Positions 12,935-22,504 are shown, counted from the first letter of the stretch. The stretch: DNA of 42,126 bases from Chitinophagaceae bacterium (GCA_021299175.1 JAJTFY010000042.1:1-42126); one strand, 5' to 3'. The notes: generated from the sequence alone by a model not told the origin. Made by a program: numbers and translations.

Positions 12935-15838
12935 ATGAAAAGGTTTAAGCGAATTGCCAGTCCATTTTTTTTGTTTTTATGTTTTGCTTGTACCCAAACC
13001 TATGCTCAAGAATACATTGTATTTAATGCAGTAAGGTTTACATCTAGCAAAACAAATAATCAGCTTGATAATATTCAAAATATTTCTGGGAGTGGCTTTA
13101 AATTCACTTCTCAAAATTCAACATTCGCTTTATCAAAAACTAGCAACAACGTCAATGGTACTTTGACGTATATTAATTCATCTGGGACAAAAATTAGTTA
13201 CAGTGGTTCAATTGAAGGCAAGTTTACATCTGGTAATAGTACCATAGGATTATATTTTATCAGTGGGACAAACTATTTTATTTTGGTAGTGCCGGGCTTT
13301 GAGAGTCATGGAGACCTTGATAACAATGACGATCCAAATTTCAATTCATCTGGTCCAGACTCAGAAGTTGAATCTCTGAAGACCACACAACAGGCTTCCA
13401 ACAATGTCGTAGTTACTATGGGTGATGCCAGCGCAACAGAATCTTCTTCTACTACCTATGCAACATTTACATTGAGTTTTACACAAAATAGATCTTTAAA
13501 CAATACAATTACATTCACCCCAACACTAACCAATGGAACAGCAACATCCGGTGATGATTTTTCAACTTCAATGAGTTACTCTACAGACAATTCGAACTGG
13601 ACTGCAATAACGACAACAGTTTCAGTTGCTTATGATAAAAATACAGTTTACATACGTTGTTCAATAACCGATGATACTCGACCTGAATGTGTTGAAAACT
13701 TTACATTATCAACTGGAACACTCACTCATTCTGGGACAAGGGAGGTTGACAATTACTCTGGTGTATATGGAATTGGGACAATTAATGATAACAATGACCC
13801 ATTGATTTGGAACGGATCTTCCAGCACAAATTGGGATCTTGCGGCCAATTGGACACCAAATGATCTGTCTCCGGGCTCTTGCTACTATGTACAAATTCCA
13901 GCATCACTCTCCAGGTATCCTGATTTCACCTCAAGTTCAACAAATACAACCATAGCAGGACTGAATATTGCTTCTGGAGGAAATTTGAAACTGACCAGCG
14001 GTACACTTTCTGTTAAAGGTCCAGTTGTCAATGAAGACAATACAAATGGGGTTTACAGTGATGGAACCCTTGAATTAAATGGGACTTCTGCACAAACAAT
14101 CAGCGGCACCGGTCTATTTCACAATGTCAAAATCAACAATGCAACCGGAGTTTCTCTGAGCAGTGGTTCTATTATAATCACCGGCAAACTTACTCCAACC
14201 GCAGGAGAAATTACAACCAACGGCAGATTGGTTTTCAGGCAAAATGCAACAGATCACGGAGAAGTAGGACAAATAACTGGTTGTCCGAGGACAGTGTTTA
14301 CCGGGAATGTGACCATCGAAAGATATATACCTTCCTCCAATCGTTCGTTTAGATTTCTTACACCAGGAGTCACCACTTCTACTTCAATAAAACAAAATTG
14401 GCAGGAAAACAGCAATGTTACCAACCCCAATGCTTATCCAAATACAACTGTAGGCAGCAATAATCCAATTCTGGGTTACGGTACCCATATCACAGGAAGT
14501 ACAACCGGACTAAATGGATTTGATGCAACATTGACTGGCAATCCTAGTATGTATACCTTCAATAGAAGCAATCAAACCTGGGAAGCCATTGGCAATACAA
14601 ATACCAATACATTTAGTGCCGGAGAAGCCTACAGGGTGCTCATCAGAGGAAGCAGGGCCACTGACTTAAGAACCAATACTCCGAGCCTCGACGCAACAAT
14701 AATTAGAGCAACAGGTACGTTGACTACATGTGATTGTTCTTTCAGTTATCAATCGGGGACAGGGGTTGTTGGTCTTTTGTCGAACACAGTAGGAAACTAT
14801 TCTTTCATCGGAAATCCCTATTGGTCGGTTGTAGACTTTAACAGTCTGACAATTTCGGGAATAGAGGACAATATTTACTATTGGGACCCAACCGTATCTG
14901 GTTCCCAGAACAGGGGTGCATATGTAACTTACAATAGGACAAATGGCAATCAAAATAATTCTTCAAGAGTAAATCAATATATACAACCAGGGCAAGCGTT
15001 TTTCGTAAAAACAACCAATAGCACACCAAGCATTGCATTCGGAGAAAGCAAAAAAAGCAACGGGAACAAAACCAATATATTCGAAATCAACAGGGATATT
15101 AAAGCGCCCTTAGAAGGTTCAGGACCCAATGTCACCAATGAACAATCTTCTGCAATTGAAAAAATGTTTATTTCCCTTCGAATGAAGGGAATGCCAAACA
15201 ATAGCATTAGTGACGGATGCTTGTTAAGCTACAGTGAAAATTTTAGCAATGCATACGGGAGAGAAGATGCCTCGAAAATGAGTAATCTTGACGAAAACAT
15301 AGCATTGGTAAATGACGAGATCAAACATGCCATTCTTGGAAAAAAATCTGATCAAATCCTGAGCAATGACACCACCCACATTTCACTTTGGAACTTGTAC
15401 GAAAAAACCTATACTCTCGAAATCGACCCTAGAGGAATGGCAAATGATCAGAAAATTTATTTTGTAAACAACAAAAACAGCACTTCTACCCTTTTAAAAA
15501 ACAATCAACTATTTGAATACGAGTTTCAACCTAGGGCAGGAGAAAAAACCATTAATGATTTTTCAATTATCGTGGGTAATCAAAAGGGAATTAAAAAAAA
15601 TGTTGAGAGGCTTTTGATCTATCCTAATCCAGCTAAAGATGAAATTCAGTTTATTCTCCCCAATCATGAGATAGCCAACTGGGCCAAAATATTTGATACA
15701 AATGGAAAACTTATAATCATAACACCGATTAAACAAGCTGAAAACAAACTGCGTACATCAAATCTTCCTAAAGGGAATTATTTGCTTGAGATCAAAACTG
15801 CAAACAGATCATTTACCAGTATGTTCAATAAACTTTAA
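12935..15838 (+). CDS. Large secreted surface protein with T9SS type A sorting domain
   Basis: A 967-aa protein with a Sec signal peptide (1-25, ending TYAQ). Residues 158-289 resemble a Calx-beta-like repeat (ATESSSTTYATFTL through NGTATSGDDF to GTINDNNDP). A long Ser/Thr/Asn/Gly-rich beta region follows, with IWNGSSSTNWDLAANW typical of secreted Bacteroidota beta-solenoid proteins. The last 75 residues (from about 893, LLIYPNPAKDE, to LPKGNYLLEIKT) are a T9SS type A sorting domain, so the protein should cross the outer membrane and be cell-attached or released. No catalytic motif is evident; adhesin-like is a guess. Its TAA is directly followed by the ATG of the PID-CTERM gene, making it the first gene of a four-gene operon. 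Confidence 0.88.
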   Translation: MKRFKRIASPFFLFLCFACTQTYAQEYIVFNAVRFTSSKTNNQLDNIQNISGSGFKFTSQNSTFALSKTSNNVNGTLTYINSSGTKISYSGSIEGKFTSGNSTIGLYFISGTNYFILVVPGFESHGDLDNNDDPNFNSSGPDSEVESLKTTQQASNNVVVTMGDASATESSSTTYATFTLSFTQNRSLNNTITFTPTLTNGTATSGDDFSTSMSYSTDNSNWTAITTTVSVAYDKNTVYIRCSITDDTRPECVENFTLSTGTLTHSGTREVDNYSGVYGIGTINDNNDPLIWNGSSSTNWDLAANWTPNDLSPGSCYYVQIPASLSRYPDFTSSSTNTTIAGLNIASGGNLKLTSGTLSVKGPVVNEDNTNGVYSDGTLELNGTSAQTISGTGLFHNVKINNATGVSLSSGSIIITGKLTPTAGEITTNGRLVFRQNATDHGEVGQITGCPRTVFTGNVTIERYIPSSNRSFRFLTPGVTTSTSIKQNWQENSNVTNPNAYPNTTVGSNNPILGYGTHITGSTTGLNGFDATLTGNPSMYTFNRSNQTWEAIGNTNTNTFSAGEAYRVLIRGSRATDLRTNTPSLDATIIRATGTLTTCDCSFSYQSGTGVVGLLSNTVGNYSFIGNPYWSVVDFNSLTISGIEDNIYYWDPTVSGSQNRGAYVTYNRTNGNQNNSSRVNQYIQPGQAFFVKTTNSTPSIAFGESKKSNGNKTNIFEINRDIKAPLEGSGPNVTNEQSSAIEKMFISLRMKGMPNNSISDGCLLSYSENFSNAYGREDASKMSNLDENIALVNDEIKHAILGKKSDQILSNDTTHISLWNLYEKTYTLEIDPRGMANDQKIYFVNNKNSTSTLLKNNQLFEYEFQPRAGEKTINDFSIIVGNQKGIKKNVERLLIYPNPAKDEIQFILPNHEIANWAKIFDTNGKLIIITPIKQAENKLRTSNLPKGNYLLEIKTANRSFTSMFNKL

Positions 15839-16168
15839 ATGGGAAATATGAAAATCAAAATTCTCATACTACTGGTTTCTTCTTTTTTATTCCTGGTAAA
15901 TATTTCTATTTCACAGGACAACAACGAAACTATATATTTTGACGAAAAAGCTTTCGAAGATTTGTTTGGCAACAGTAGTTCCAGCGAAACTTCTCAAAGT
16001 TTAAAAAATATGTTCAATGAAATATCATCAAATCCTCCTCCCTTTGATGACAACACCTCTGATGTTCCCATCGATGGAGGACTAGGATTCCTCTTGGCCG
16101 CGGGTATTGGATATGGAGCAAATAGATTAAGAAAGCACAAAAAGGGAATAAACGCGCGCCAAAAATGA
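15839..16168 (+). CDS. Short PID-CTERM (exosortase-sorted) protein
   Basis: A 109-aa protein with a signal peptide (to about residue 26, ISQD), an acidic Ser/Asn/Pro-rich mature part, and a tripartite C-terminus. That C-terminus comprises VPIDGG (76-81), a Gly/Ala-rich membrane helix GLGFLLAAGIGYGA (81-94) and a basic tail RLRKHKK. This is the layout of exosortase substrates, with PID in place of the PEP of PEP-CTERM. I recall it as the PID-CTERM class linked to exosortase XrtX. Cleavage near PID is expected from family knowledge. The next gene, the exosortase itself, overlaps by four bases (ATGA). A second ATG at 15848 (MKIKIL) may be the real start. Confidence 0.85.
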   Translation: MGNMKIKILILLVSSFLFLVNISISQDNNETIYFDEKAFEDLFGNSSSSETSQSLKNMFNEISSNPPPFDDNTSDVPIDGGLGFLLAAGIGYGANRLRKHKKGINARQK

Positions 16169-16773
16169 CTTCGATTAGTAGAAAAGCAATAGGAGTCTAC
16201 GCATCAATACCCCAACCTGTAAAAAAATTCCTGTTAAGATCCCTGGTGCTATTCATCATCTGGAAAGGAATGTATTTGGCTTTTTTTGCATTTCCTCGAA
16301 CATTGGATAAGCCGCTTACAAATCTTGTGGGCAAGCATTCTGCATGGTTACTCAATCACTTGAATTCCTCGAATCATTATACTGCAAAGGAAATGATTGC
16401 GGTAACACAATTCGAAGGACAAATTCAAATTGCGCCTGTTAGCAGGATTGATTTAAATGGAAAAAAAATCATGTTCATTGCAGACGGATGCAATGGGCTT
16501 GAATTGTTCATACTTTATGTGGGCTTTATATTGGCAATGCCATCAAAAGCAAAAAGAAAGCTCTTTTTTATTCCATTGGGCATAATCGTCATTCACTGTA
16601 TCAATACCCTTCGCTGTGTGGGGCTTAGCACATTGGTGGTCCATTGGAAAGCTTATTTTGATCTTGCGCACCACTATATATTTAAAATGGTGGTTTATGC
16701 TACTATTTTCCTTCTTTGGGTTAAGTTCTCGGAAGGGATTTCCTTCAAGAAAGAACTAGACCATGTTGTATAA
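16165..16773 (+). CDS. xrtX: Exosortase family protein (XrtX type)
   Basis: A 202-aa integral membrane protein. The exosortase catalytic triad is visible: Cys109 in FIADGCNGLEL, Arg150 in HCINTLRCVGLS and His169/His170 in DLAHHYIFKMVVY. Exosortases are membrane cysteine transpeptidase-like enzymes that cut the CTERM signal of substrates after Sec export. It is short, lacking the N-terminal extra helices of larger exosortases, as is usual for Bacteroidota forms. It overlaps the PID-CTERM gene by four bases and the next gene by 11 bases, so enzyme, substrate and partner are translationally coupled. Assignment to the X subtype rests on the PID substrate and on my memory of family naming. Confidence 0.85.
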   Translation: MTSISRKAIGVYASIPQPVKKFLLRSLVLFIIWKGMYLAFFAFPRTLDKPLTNLVGKHSAWLLNHLNSSNHYTAKEMIAVTQFEGQIQIAPVSRIDLNGKKIMFIADGCNGLELFILYVGFILAMPSKAKRKLFFIPLGIIVIHCINTLRCVGLSTLVVHWKAYFDLAHHYIFKMVVYATIFLLWVKFSEGISFKKELDHVV

Positions 16774-17149
16774 ATCTGAAAGAAATAGGTGGATTGGAGG
16801 CCTGATTTGTATTCTGATCCTCTACACTCTATTTTATACCCTGTTCGCAGATAGGTCCTATACCTATACAATTCCCAGAAAAACCAGACACATCATTAAA
16901 TTCGGTACAACCGTAATCGTATATATAATTGGAACCTTGCATCTTGGGAAACTAAATGCTAGGTGGATGTCTCAATTATGGCATCTTATCCATATTACCT
17001 TGCTATTTATCATTACAAGTATTGGTCTGTATGATTGGGTATTTGGTATGGTATCGGTTAAAACCAAAGAAATTGCGGCATCTATGCAGGAGTTTCTTAT
17101 TTCACCTGTACTTTATTTTGCAATGGGATTGATTCAAAAGAGGCTTTAA
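16763..17149 (+). CDS. Small membrane protein associated with the exosortase
   Basis: A 128-aa protein with four hydrophobic helices (about 10-28, 44-61, 73-90 and 110-124) joined by short basic loops. I see no catalytic motif. It overlaps the end of the exosortase gene by 11 bases, and it closes the operon. My recollection is that XrtX loci carry a conserved small XrtX-associated membrane protein at this position. A scaffold or partner role in sorting is therefore plausible but unproven. Confidence 0.75.
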   Translation: MLYKSERNRWIGGLICILILYTLFYTLFADRSYTYTIPRKTRHIIKFGTTVIVYIIGTLHLGKLNARWMSQLWHLIHITLLFIITSIGLYDWVFGMVSVKTKEIAASMQEFLISPVLYFAMGLIQKRL

Positions 17150-17231
17150 ATGTGTCTGGTACTATTGTGTTCTATGTAATTAAATCAATTTTTGAAGAAC
17201 CAGTACACCAGCACCTATTATCGCCAAAGTT

Positions 17232-17246
17232 GTTGAGAATCTCAAC
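17232..17246. promoter_or_regulatory. Perfect 7-base dyad, possible operator
   Basis: GTTGAGA (17232-17238) and TCTCAAC (17240-17246) are perfect inverted copies around one central A. The site lies in the 236-base gap between the exosortase operon and susC. No regulator is assigned, and a second, looser inverted pair, CTGGAG/CTCCAG, lies at 17271-17297. Confidence 0.25.
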
Positions 17247-17385
17247 CAAGATATAATAACACGTATAATTCTGGAGGGGTAAACAGATATTCTCCAGTTT
17301 TAACCCGATTTTAACAGTTCAATAGGATTATTAAACAATCTGTAATAAATTCAAGCTGATATGTTTCACTTTTAAAAATAGCAGT

Positions 17386-20300
17386 ATGAGAAAAACAAAA
17401 CTTCTTGCTTATGGCCTCATGGTTTCGGCCATCTTGCTACTTTCTGTTTCTGTTTCGGCACAAAAGAAAGTTTCGGGAACCGTGCTGGACGCAACCTCAA
17501 ATTCACCATTGGCTGGCGCAACCATTTCCTTGAAAAATGGGACTGGAACAAGCATCACCCGTTCAGACGGTAAGTTTGAGATTGCTGCACCCGCTGGGAA
17601 AACGGTATTGACGGTTTCTTTTGTTGGCTATCAGTCGCAGGATATTCCTGTTGGCGCCAATGAATCCAATCTAACCATTTCTATGACCAGGACTGGCGAT
17701 ATGGGAGAGGTGGTTGTAATTGGATATGGCACCAAGAAGAAAGTGGATTTGACCGGGGCTATTTCCACGGTTACTGCAAAAGATATCGAATCACGCCCTG
17801 TGGCCAATGCACAGCAGGCTTTACAGGGGTTGGTCCCCAACCTTAATATCTCCGTTTCAAATGCGGGTGGAGAGCCCGGGGGTGGAATGAACATGAGCAT
17901 TCGTGGTTTAAGTTCTTTCTCCGGAAGCACTGCTCCTTTTGTTCTGGTGGATAATATCCCCATGGACATCAACAGCATCAATCCGGCTGACATCGAGACC
18001 ATAACGGTGTTGAAGGATGCAGCATCTTCTGCTATCTATGGAGCACGCGCTGCTTATGGTGTCATTTTGATCACGACCAAATCTGGTAAAAGTGGCAAAG
18101 AAAAGATGAACGTTTCTTTGCAGACAAATGTGGCACTTTCAAGACCGGTTCAGTATCCAAGGTTGGTTGATCCCATGACCTTTGCTTTGGTGTCGAATGA
18201 CGCTGCCAAAAACATCGGAAATGCGCCCTGGTATAACCAAGATGCTTTGGATCGGTTGGCGAAAAATATTGCCAAACCTGGCAGTGCCCCCGAAATGTTT
18301 GGAACAGCCGATGGTCAGAACTGGAATATTGGCTCTATGGGACTGGGTGCCGCAGCTGTAACCGATTGGTATGATGTGCTTTTCAAAGATTTTTCTTCAC
18401 GACAGAAATACAACCTCAGCGTTTCCGGGGCAAGCGAAAAAATCGATTATTATTTATCTGGTGGATGGTATAAAGAGGATGGTTTGCTCCGCTACGGCAA
18501 CGAAAGCTTCAACCGCTATAATTTTGATGGCAAGGTCAATGCTCAGGCGACCAAATGGGCGAAGGTGGGCGTTCTTTTCAAATACAATTCAGGCCTGCAG
18601 GAATTTCCATGGCAGCAGGATCTGGGAAGGGGTAGGATTTATGACATGATGTCGAAACTTAAACCTACCATGCCTGCAAAATATCCCGGAACAGATATCT
18701 GGACGTTGGAGAGCAGGATTCTGGAATGGGGAGCACAGAGGGACAATACATTGAATACGCAGATGATCCTTGCACCAAGAATTACGCTGGAGCCAATCAA
18801 GGGCTGGGTCACCAATGTGGAATTCAACTATACCAATAGCAACAACCGCAGGGAGTTCATCTCCAAGAAATATCCCTGGATGAGGCCTAATGGAGAATTG
18901 CTTATGAGTGCACAAGTGGCTACCTCATATCGCCCAAGGTTGAGTACAGACAATTATATGTCGCCCAACATCTATTCAACCTATGCAAAAAGCTTCGGCA
19001 AGCATAACTTGTCTATTATGGCGGGCTATCAACAAGAAAAATTCAAATATTTCTCTATTAATGCAGATGCTTTGTATCTGTTGAGCGACAATGTACCTTC
19101 TGTCAATACTGCGGTAGGTACCAAGACAGTTGATGATTCACAAGGCCATTGGGCTACCCAAAGCGGATTCGGAAGATTGTTGTATGACTTTAGCGACAAA
19201 TATCTGCTGGAAGCCAACTTCCGTGCCGATGCTTCTTCCAGGTTTGAGCCCGGTAAACAATGGGGGTATTTCCCTTCTGTCTCAGCGGGCTGGGTGGCAT
19301 CCAAGGAGAAATTCTATCCATTGAAAGACGTGGTCAATTACATGAAAATCAGGGGCTCATTGGGCGAATTGGGCAACCAAAGCGTATCCAATTACCTGTA
19401 TATCCCTACCATGGGAATCGGTCAAACGTCCTATCTCTTTAGCGGACAACGTTTATGGACTGTAGGTGCACCAAATATCTCGAGTGTGAATCTAAGTTGG
19501 GAAAAAGTAAGAACACTTGATTTTGGTGCAGATCTTGCTTTTTTCAAGAGAAGATTGTCCGTAACCTATGACTGGTACCAATCTTTCACTACGGATCTTG
19601 TAGGTCCGGGCGCTGCTGTACCTGCATTGCTGGGTACGGCTGTACCCAGAGAGAACTCCGGTGAGATCAGGACAAGGGGTTTTGATCTGGAATTCAAGTG
19701 GAAGGATCGAATTGGCGAAGTCTATTTTGAGATCGGTGGTAACCTTGCCAACAACATAAGCCAGGTCATGTCCTATAATAACCCTACACAAATCCTGAGC
19801 ACTTTTAGAAAAGGTCAGATACTGGGTGAACTATGGGGCTATAAAACCGATGGGCTTTTCCAAACGGCTGAAGAGATCACCAAATGGCCAAATCAATCAT
19901 TTTTATGGTCTGGAAGATGGAATACAGGTGACCTGAAATACTTGGATCTTGATAACAATGGGGTTATCAATAATGGGAAAAATACAGTCGCCGATCCAGG
20001 AGATATGCGCGTTGTAGGCAATGAGAGACCCCAATATCTTTATGGGTTTAACGGTAATGTTTCATGGAAGGGGCTGGAGTTGTCCTTTTTCTTCCAGGGT
20101 GTAGGTAAGCAAGATCTCTTCATTACTGAGATCGTGAATGGAAACGTATTCAGGGGACCTGCCAATGGACCACTTCACATGATGGTTTATACCCAGCATC
20201 TTGATTACTGGAGAGATGCATCAAGCCCATTGGGTGCAAATCCTAACGCTTACTATGCGAAACCTTACTCTGTGTTTGACGGTGACAACAGTAAGAATTA

Positions 20301-20559
20301 CGGAAGACCGGTTGATCGGTATTTGCCAAGCGGAGCCTACTGCAGACTTAAAAATCTGCGGTTGGGGTATACCATTCCTCAAAAAATAATCAACAAAGTG
20401 CAGATCAAGGGGGCTAATATTTATTTTTCTGGCGAAAACCTTTTCATTATCAACAAATTCAAATTGCTTGATCCCGAACAAACAGCAGGTAGCGCAGGTG
20501 ACGGAAGAATCTATCCCTTGTCAAAGGCCTTCTCTCTTGGATTGAATGTCAACTTCTAA
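17386..20559 (+). CDS. SusC/RagA-family TonB-linked outer-membrane protein
   Basis: A 1057-aa protein. A signal peptide (1-25) is followed by a carboxypeptidase-like beta-sandwich (VSGTVLDATSNSPLAGATIS to about residue 105), the junction VVVIGYGTKKKVDLTGAIS, and the plug (MSIRGLSSFSGSTAPFVLVD, DIETITVLKDAASSAIYGAR, GVILITTKSGK). The rest is a 22-strand barrel ending KAFSLGLNVNF. SusC proteins import glycans or peptides across the outer membrane with energy from TonB, under a SusD lid. The SusD gene follows after ten bases. No STN domain is present, so it is unlikely to signal to an anti-sigma factor. Substrate is unknown; neighbours point to glycoprotein-derived material. Confidence 0.97.
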   Translation: MRKTKLLAYGLMVSAILLLSVSVSAQKKVSGTVLDATSNSPLAGATISLKNGTGTSITRSDGKFEIAAPAGKTVLTVSFVGYQSQDIPVGANESNLTISMTRTGDMGEVVVIGYGTKKKVDLTGAISTVTAKDIESRPVANAQQALQGLVPNLNISVSNAGGEPGGGMNMSIRGLSSFSGSTAPFVLVDNIPMDINSINPADIETITVLKDAASSAIYGARAAYGVILITTKSGKSGKEKMNVSLQTNVALSRPVQYPRLVDPMTFALVSNDAAKNIGNAPWYNQDALDRLAKNIAKPGSAPEMFGTADGQNWNIGSMGLGAAAVTDWYDVLFKDFSSRQKYNLSVSGASEKIDYYLSGGWYKEDGLLRYGNESFNRYNFDGKVNAQATKWAKVGVLFKYNSGLQEFPWQQDLGRGRIYDMMSKLKPTMPAKYPGTDIWTLESRILEWGAQRDNTLNTQMILAPRITLEPIKGWVTNVEFNYTNSNNRREFISKKYPWMRPNGELLMSAQVATSYRPRLSTDNYMSPNIYSTYAKSFGKHNLSIMAGYQQEKFKYFSINADALYLLSDNVPSVNTAVGTKTVDDSQGHWATQSGFGRLLYDFSDKYLLEANFRADASSRFEPGKQWGYFPSVSAGWVASKEKFYPLKDVVNYMKIRGSLGELGNQSVSNYLYIPTMGIGQTSYLFSGQRLWTVGAPNISSVNLSWEKVRTLDFGADLAFFKRRLSVTYDWYQSFTTDLVGPGAAVPALLGTAVPRENSGEIRTRGFDLEFKWKDRIGEVYFEIGGNLANNISQVMSYNNPTQILSTFRKGQILGELWGYKTDGLFQTAEEITKWPNQSFLWSGRWNTGDLKYLDLDNNGVINNGKNTVADPGDMRVVGNERPQYLYGFNGNVSWKGLELSFFFQGVGKQDLFITEIVNGNVFRGPANGPLHMMVYTQHLDYWRDASSPLGANPNAYYAKPYSVFDGDNSKNYGRPVDRYLPSGAYCRLKNLRLGYTIPQKIINKVQIKGANIYFSGENLFIINKFKLLDPEQTAGSAGDGRIYPLSKAFSLGLNVNF

Positions 20560-20569
20560 AAAAACAGAT

Positions 20570-22294
20570 ATGAAAAAAATATATTTAATTCTATTCCTTT
20601 TCGTTGGGCTTGGAGCTGGCCTTTCTTCATGCAAGAAAGATTTTCTCAACCTGACGCCACTTGACCAAATTTCAGATCCTGAATTCTGGAAAACCGATTC
20701 TGATCTCGAGCTATACATGAATGGACTGTATAATGTTCTGCCCGGATGGAATCTCTCCGGATCCGGTGGCCATCCATTGCTTGATGCAGGAACGGACATG
20801 GCCATAACCGTCGGTTTGTTTTTAGGTGAAAAAAACCGTCTTGATGGTGCCATCAACATCCCTTCAAGCGGAGGAGGGTGGAGTTGGACCAACGTTCGTA
20901 ATGTGAATTATTTCCTGGCAAACAGCGATCGTGTCAAAACGGGAGCCCTAAAAGACCATTATACTGGGGAAGCATACTTTTTCAGGGCTTTCAACTACTT
21001 TAATTTGTTGAAGCAATTTGGTGATCTTCCTATTGTAAAGACTCCTTTGACTGTGAAGGATGAGGCCGCATTGTATGGTCCCCGCAGTTCCAGAACAGAA
21101 GTCGTGAATTTCATCCTGAGTGACCTAGACCTTGCAGTGACAAAACTGAAGAAAAAGTCTGAAGTACCGGCACAACGGATAAGCCGCGATGTGGCTTTGT
21201 TGTTAAAATCCAGGGTAGCACTTTATGAAGGTACCTGGGAAAAGTACCATCAAAATGATGCATTCAAAGGAACGACGGATGGTAAGGCATTTCTTACCGC
21301 AGCTGCCAATGCTGCAAAAGCAGTAATGGATGGGGCAATCTATAGGTTGACCACAGGCAATACGAATCAAGTGTATTATGAGCTTTTTAATCAGGTGAAC
21401 CTGCTTTCAAATTCTGAAGTCATGCTTTGGAGGGGTTACACTTTTGCATTCGGTAGCAATGCACTTCAGACCTGGCCCAATGGATCTGGTTTTACCCAGG
21501 ATATGGTCAACCTTTACCTGTGTACTGATGGATTGCCCATAGGCGTAAGTCCGCTGTATCGTGGTGATAAGGATATAAGAAATGTAGTCATGAACCGCGA
21601 TCCAAGGTTTGTTCAAACGGTCATGAACCCAGGGGACCCTGTCACGATCAATTTAAAAAATGACACTACCAAGTATCTGCTCCCTTTGTTGGGAGGTGCA
21701 CAGACGGGTCCCACTGGATATGAATCACAGAAATGGCGCCGTCCACAGTTTGACCCTACAACAAACGGATTTAGTGGAGAAGTACCGTACATTATTTTTA
21801 GATATGCGGAAGCCTTACTCAATTATGCTGAAGCAAAAGCCGAATTGGGAGAATTGACCCAGGCTGATGTTAATTTGACGATCAACATGCTGAGGGCGAG
21901 GGTTGGCATGCCCAATATGAATATTGCCTCTATTCGCACTGATCCCAACTGGCCGGATTATGGTTATACGTTGAGTAATACGCTGAAGGAGATCAGAAGA
22001 GAACGCACCGTTGAGTTGATGGCGGAAGGCTTTCGACGGGATGATATCATGCGTTGGGCTGCACATAAGTTGATTATTGGTAAAAGACCCAAGGGTGCTT
22101 TTTATTCAGATGAATTAAAAAAAGCATTTCCAAATTTGCCTGTAGATGCTGCGAATTTTCTTGATCCATACAGGACTTCGCTTGTTGGAGCTGGAAGTAC
22201 CTGGGGATTCGATCCTGCTAAGCATTATCTTTTGCCCATTCCGATCAACGAGATGACTTTGAATCCAGCCATTAAACAAAATCCTGGATATTAA
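20570..22294 (+). CDS. RagB/SusD-family surface lipoprotein
   Basis: A 574-aa lipoprotein. The lipobox LSSC places the lipidated Cys at residue 21, followed by KKDFLNLTPLDQ. The TPR-rich SusD fold is shown by YTGEAYFFRAFNYFNLLKQFGDLPIV, and by the C-terminal segment LKEIRRERTVELMAEGFRRDD with IMRWAAHK. The end, YLLPIPINEMTLNPAIKQNPGY, is typical. It binds the substrate at the cell surface and caps SusC. I chose ATG 20570; the frame open from 20546 would overlap susC. A strong terminator follows 42 bases after the stop, so susC-susD is its own transcript. Confidence 0.97.
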   Translation: MKKIYLILFLFVGLGAGLSSCKKDFLNLTPLDQISDPEFWKTDSDLELYMNGLYNVLPGWNLSGSGGHPLLDAGTDMAITVGLFLGEKNRLDGAINIPSSGGGWSWTNVRNVNYFLANSDRVKTGALKDHYTGEAYFFRAFNYFNLLKQFGDLPIVKTPLTVKDEAALYGPRSSRTEVVNFILSDLDLAVTKLKKKSEVPAQRISRDVALLLKSRVALYEGTWEKYHQNDAFKGTTDGKAFLTAAANAAKAVMDGAIYRLTTGNTNQVYYELFNQVNLLSNSEVMLWRGYTFAFGSNALQTWPNGSGFTQDMVNLYLCTDGLPIGVSPLYRGDKDIRNVVMNRDPRFVQTVMNPGDPVTINLKNDTTKYLLPLLGGAQTGPTGYESQKWRRPQFDPTTNGFSGEVPYIIFRYAEALLNYAEAKAELGELTQADVNLTINMLRARVGMPNMNIASIRTDPNWPDYGYTLSNTLKEIRRERTVELMAEGFRRDDIMRWAAHKLIIGKRPKGAFYSDELKKAFPNLPVDAANFLDPYRTSLVGAGSTWGFDPAKHYLLPIPINEMTLNPAIKQNPGY

Positions 22295-22336
22295 GCCGCG
22301 TCCATTGTTATTTATTCATTGAGTGCGCAGCTCATA

Positions 22337-22382
22337 CATCACCGCCTGATTCCAAAAATCATTCAGGCGGTGATGTTTTTTT
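22337..22382 (+). terminator. Rho-independent terminator after susD
   Basis: CATCACCGCCTGA (22337-22349) pairs perfectly over 13 bases with TCAGGCGGTGATG (22363-22375) across a 13-base loop, followed by seven Ts (22376-22382). It ends the susC-susD transcript and separates it from the AraC regulator. Confidence 0.9.
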
Positions 22383-22504
22383 ATAAATGAGTTGGCAACA
22401 GCCATATGTTTTGCACCATTTCATTAAGGAAAGAGTGTATCTTTCCGTTAAGGTGAGTTTGGGTAAATTGTCTCCACAACTCCATCCATGTCAAGGAAGA
22501 CAAG

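Noticed and set aside
12935-15838. Asn/Thr-rich repeats as a CRISPR-like or tandem DNA repeat
   Set aside because: The similarity is compositional at the protein level; no regularly spaced identical DNA units are present.
17386-22294. SusC/SusD as part of the exosortase operon
   Set aside because: A 236-base gap with a change in base composition separates them, and the SusCD pair ends in its own terminator; its functional links are downstream.
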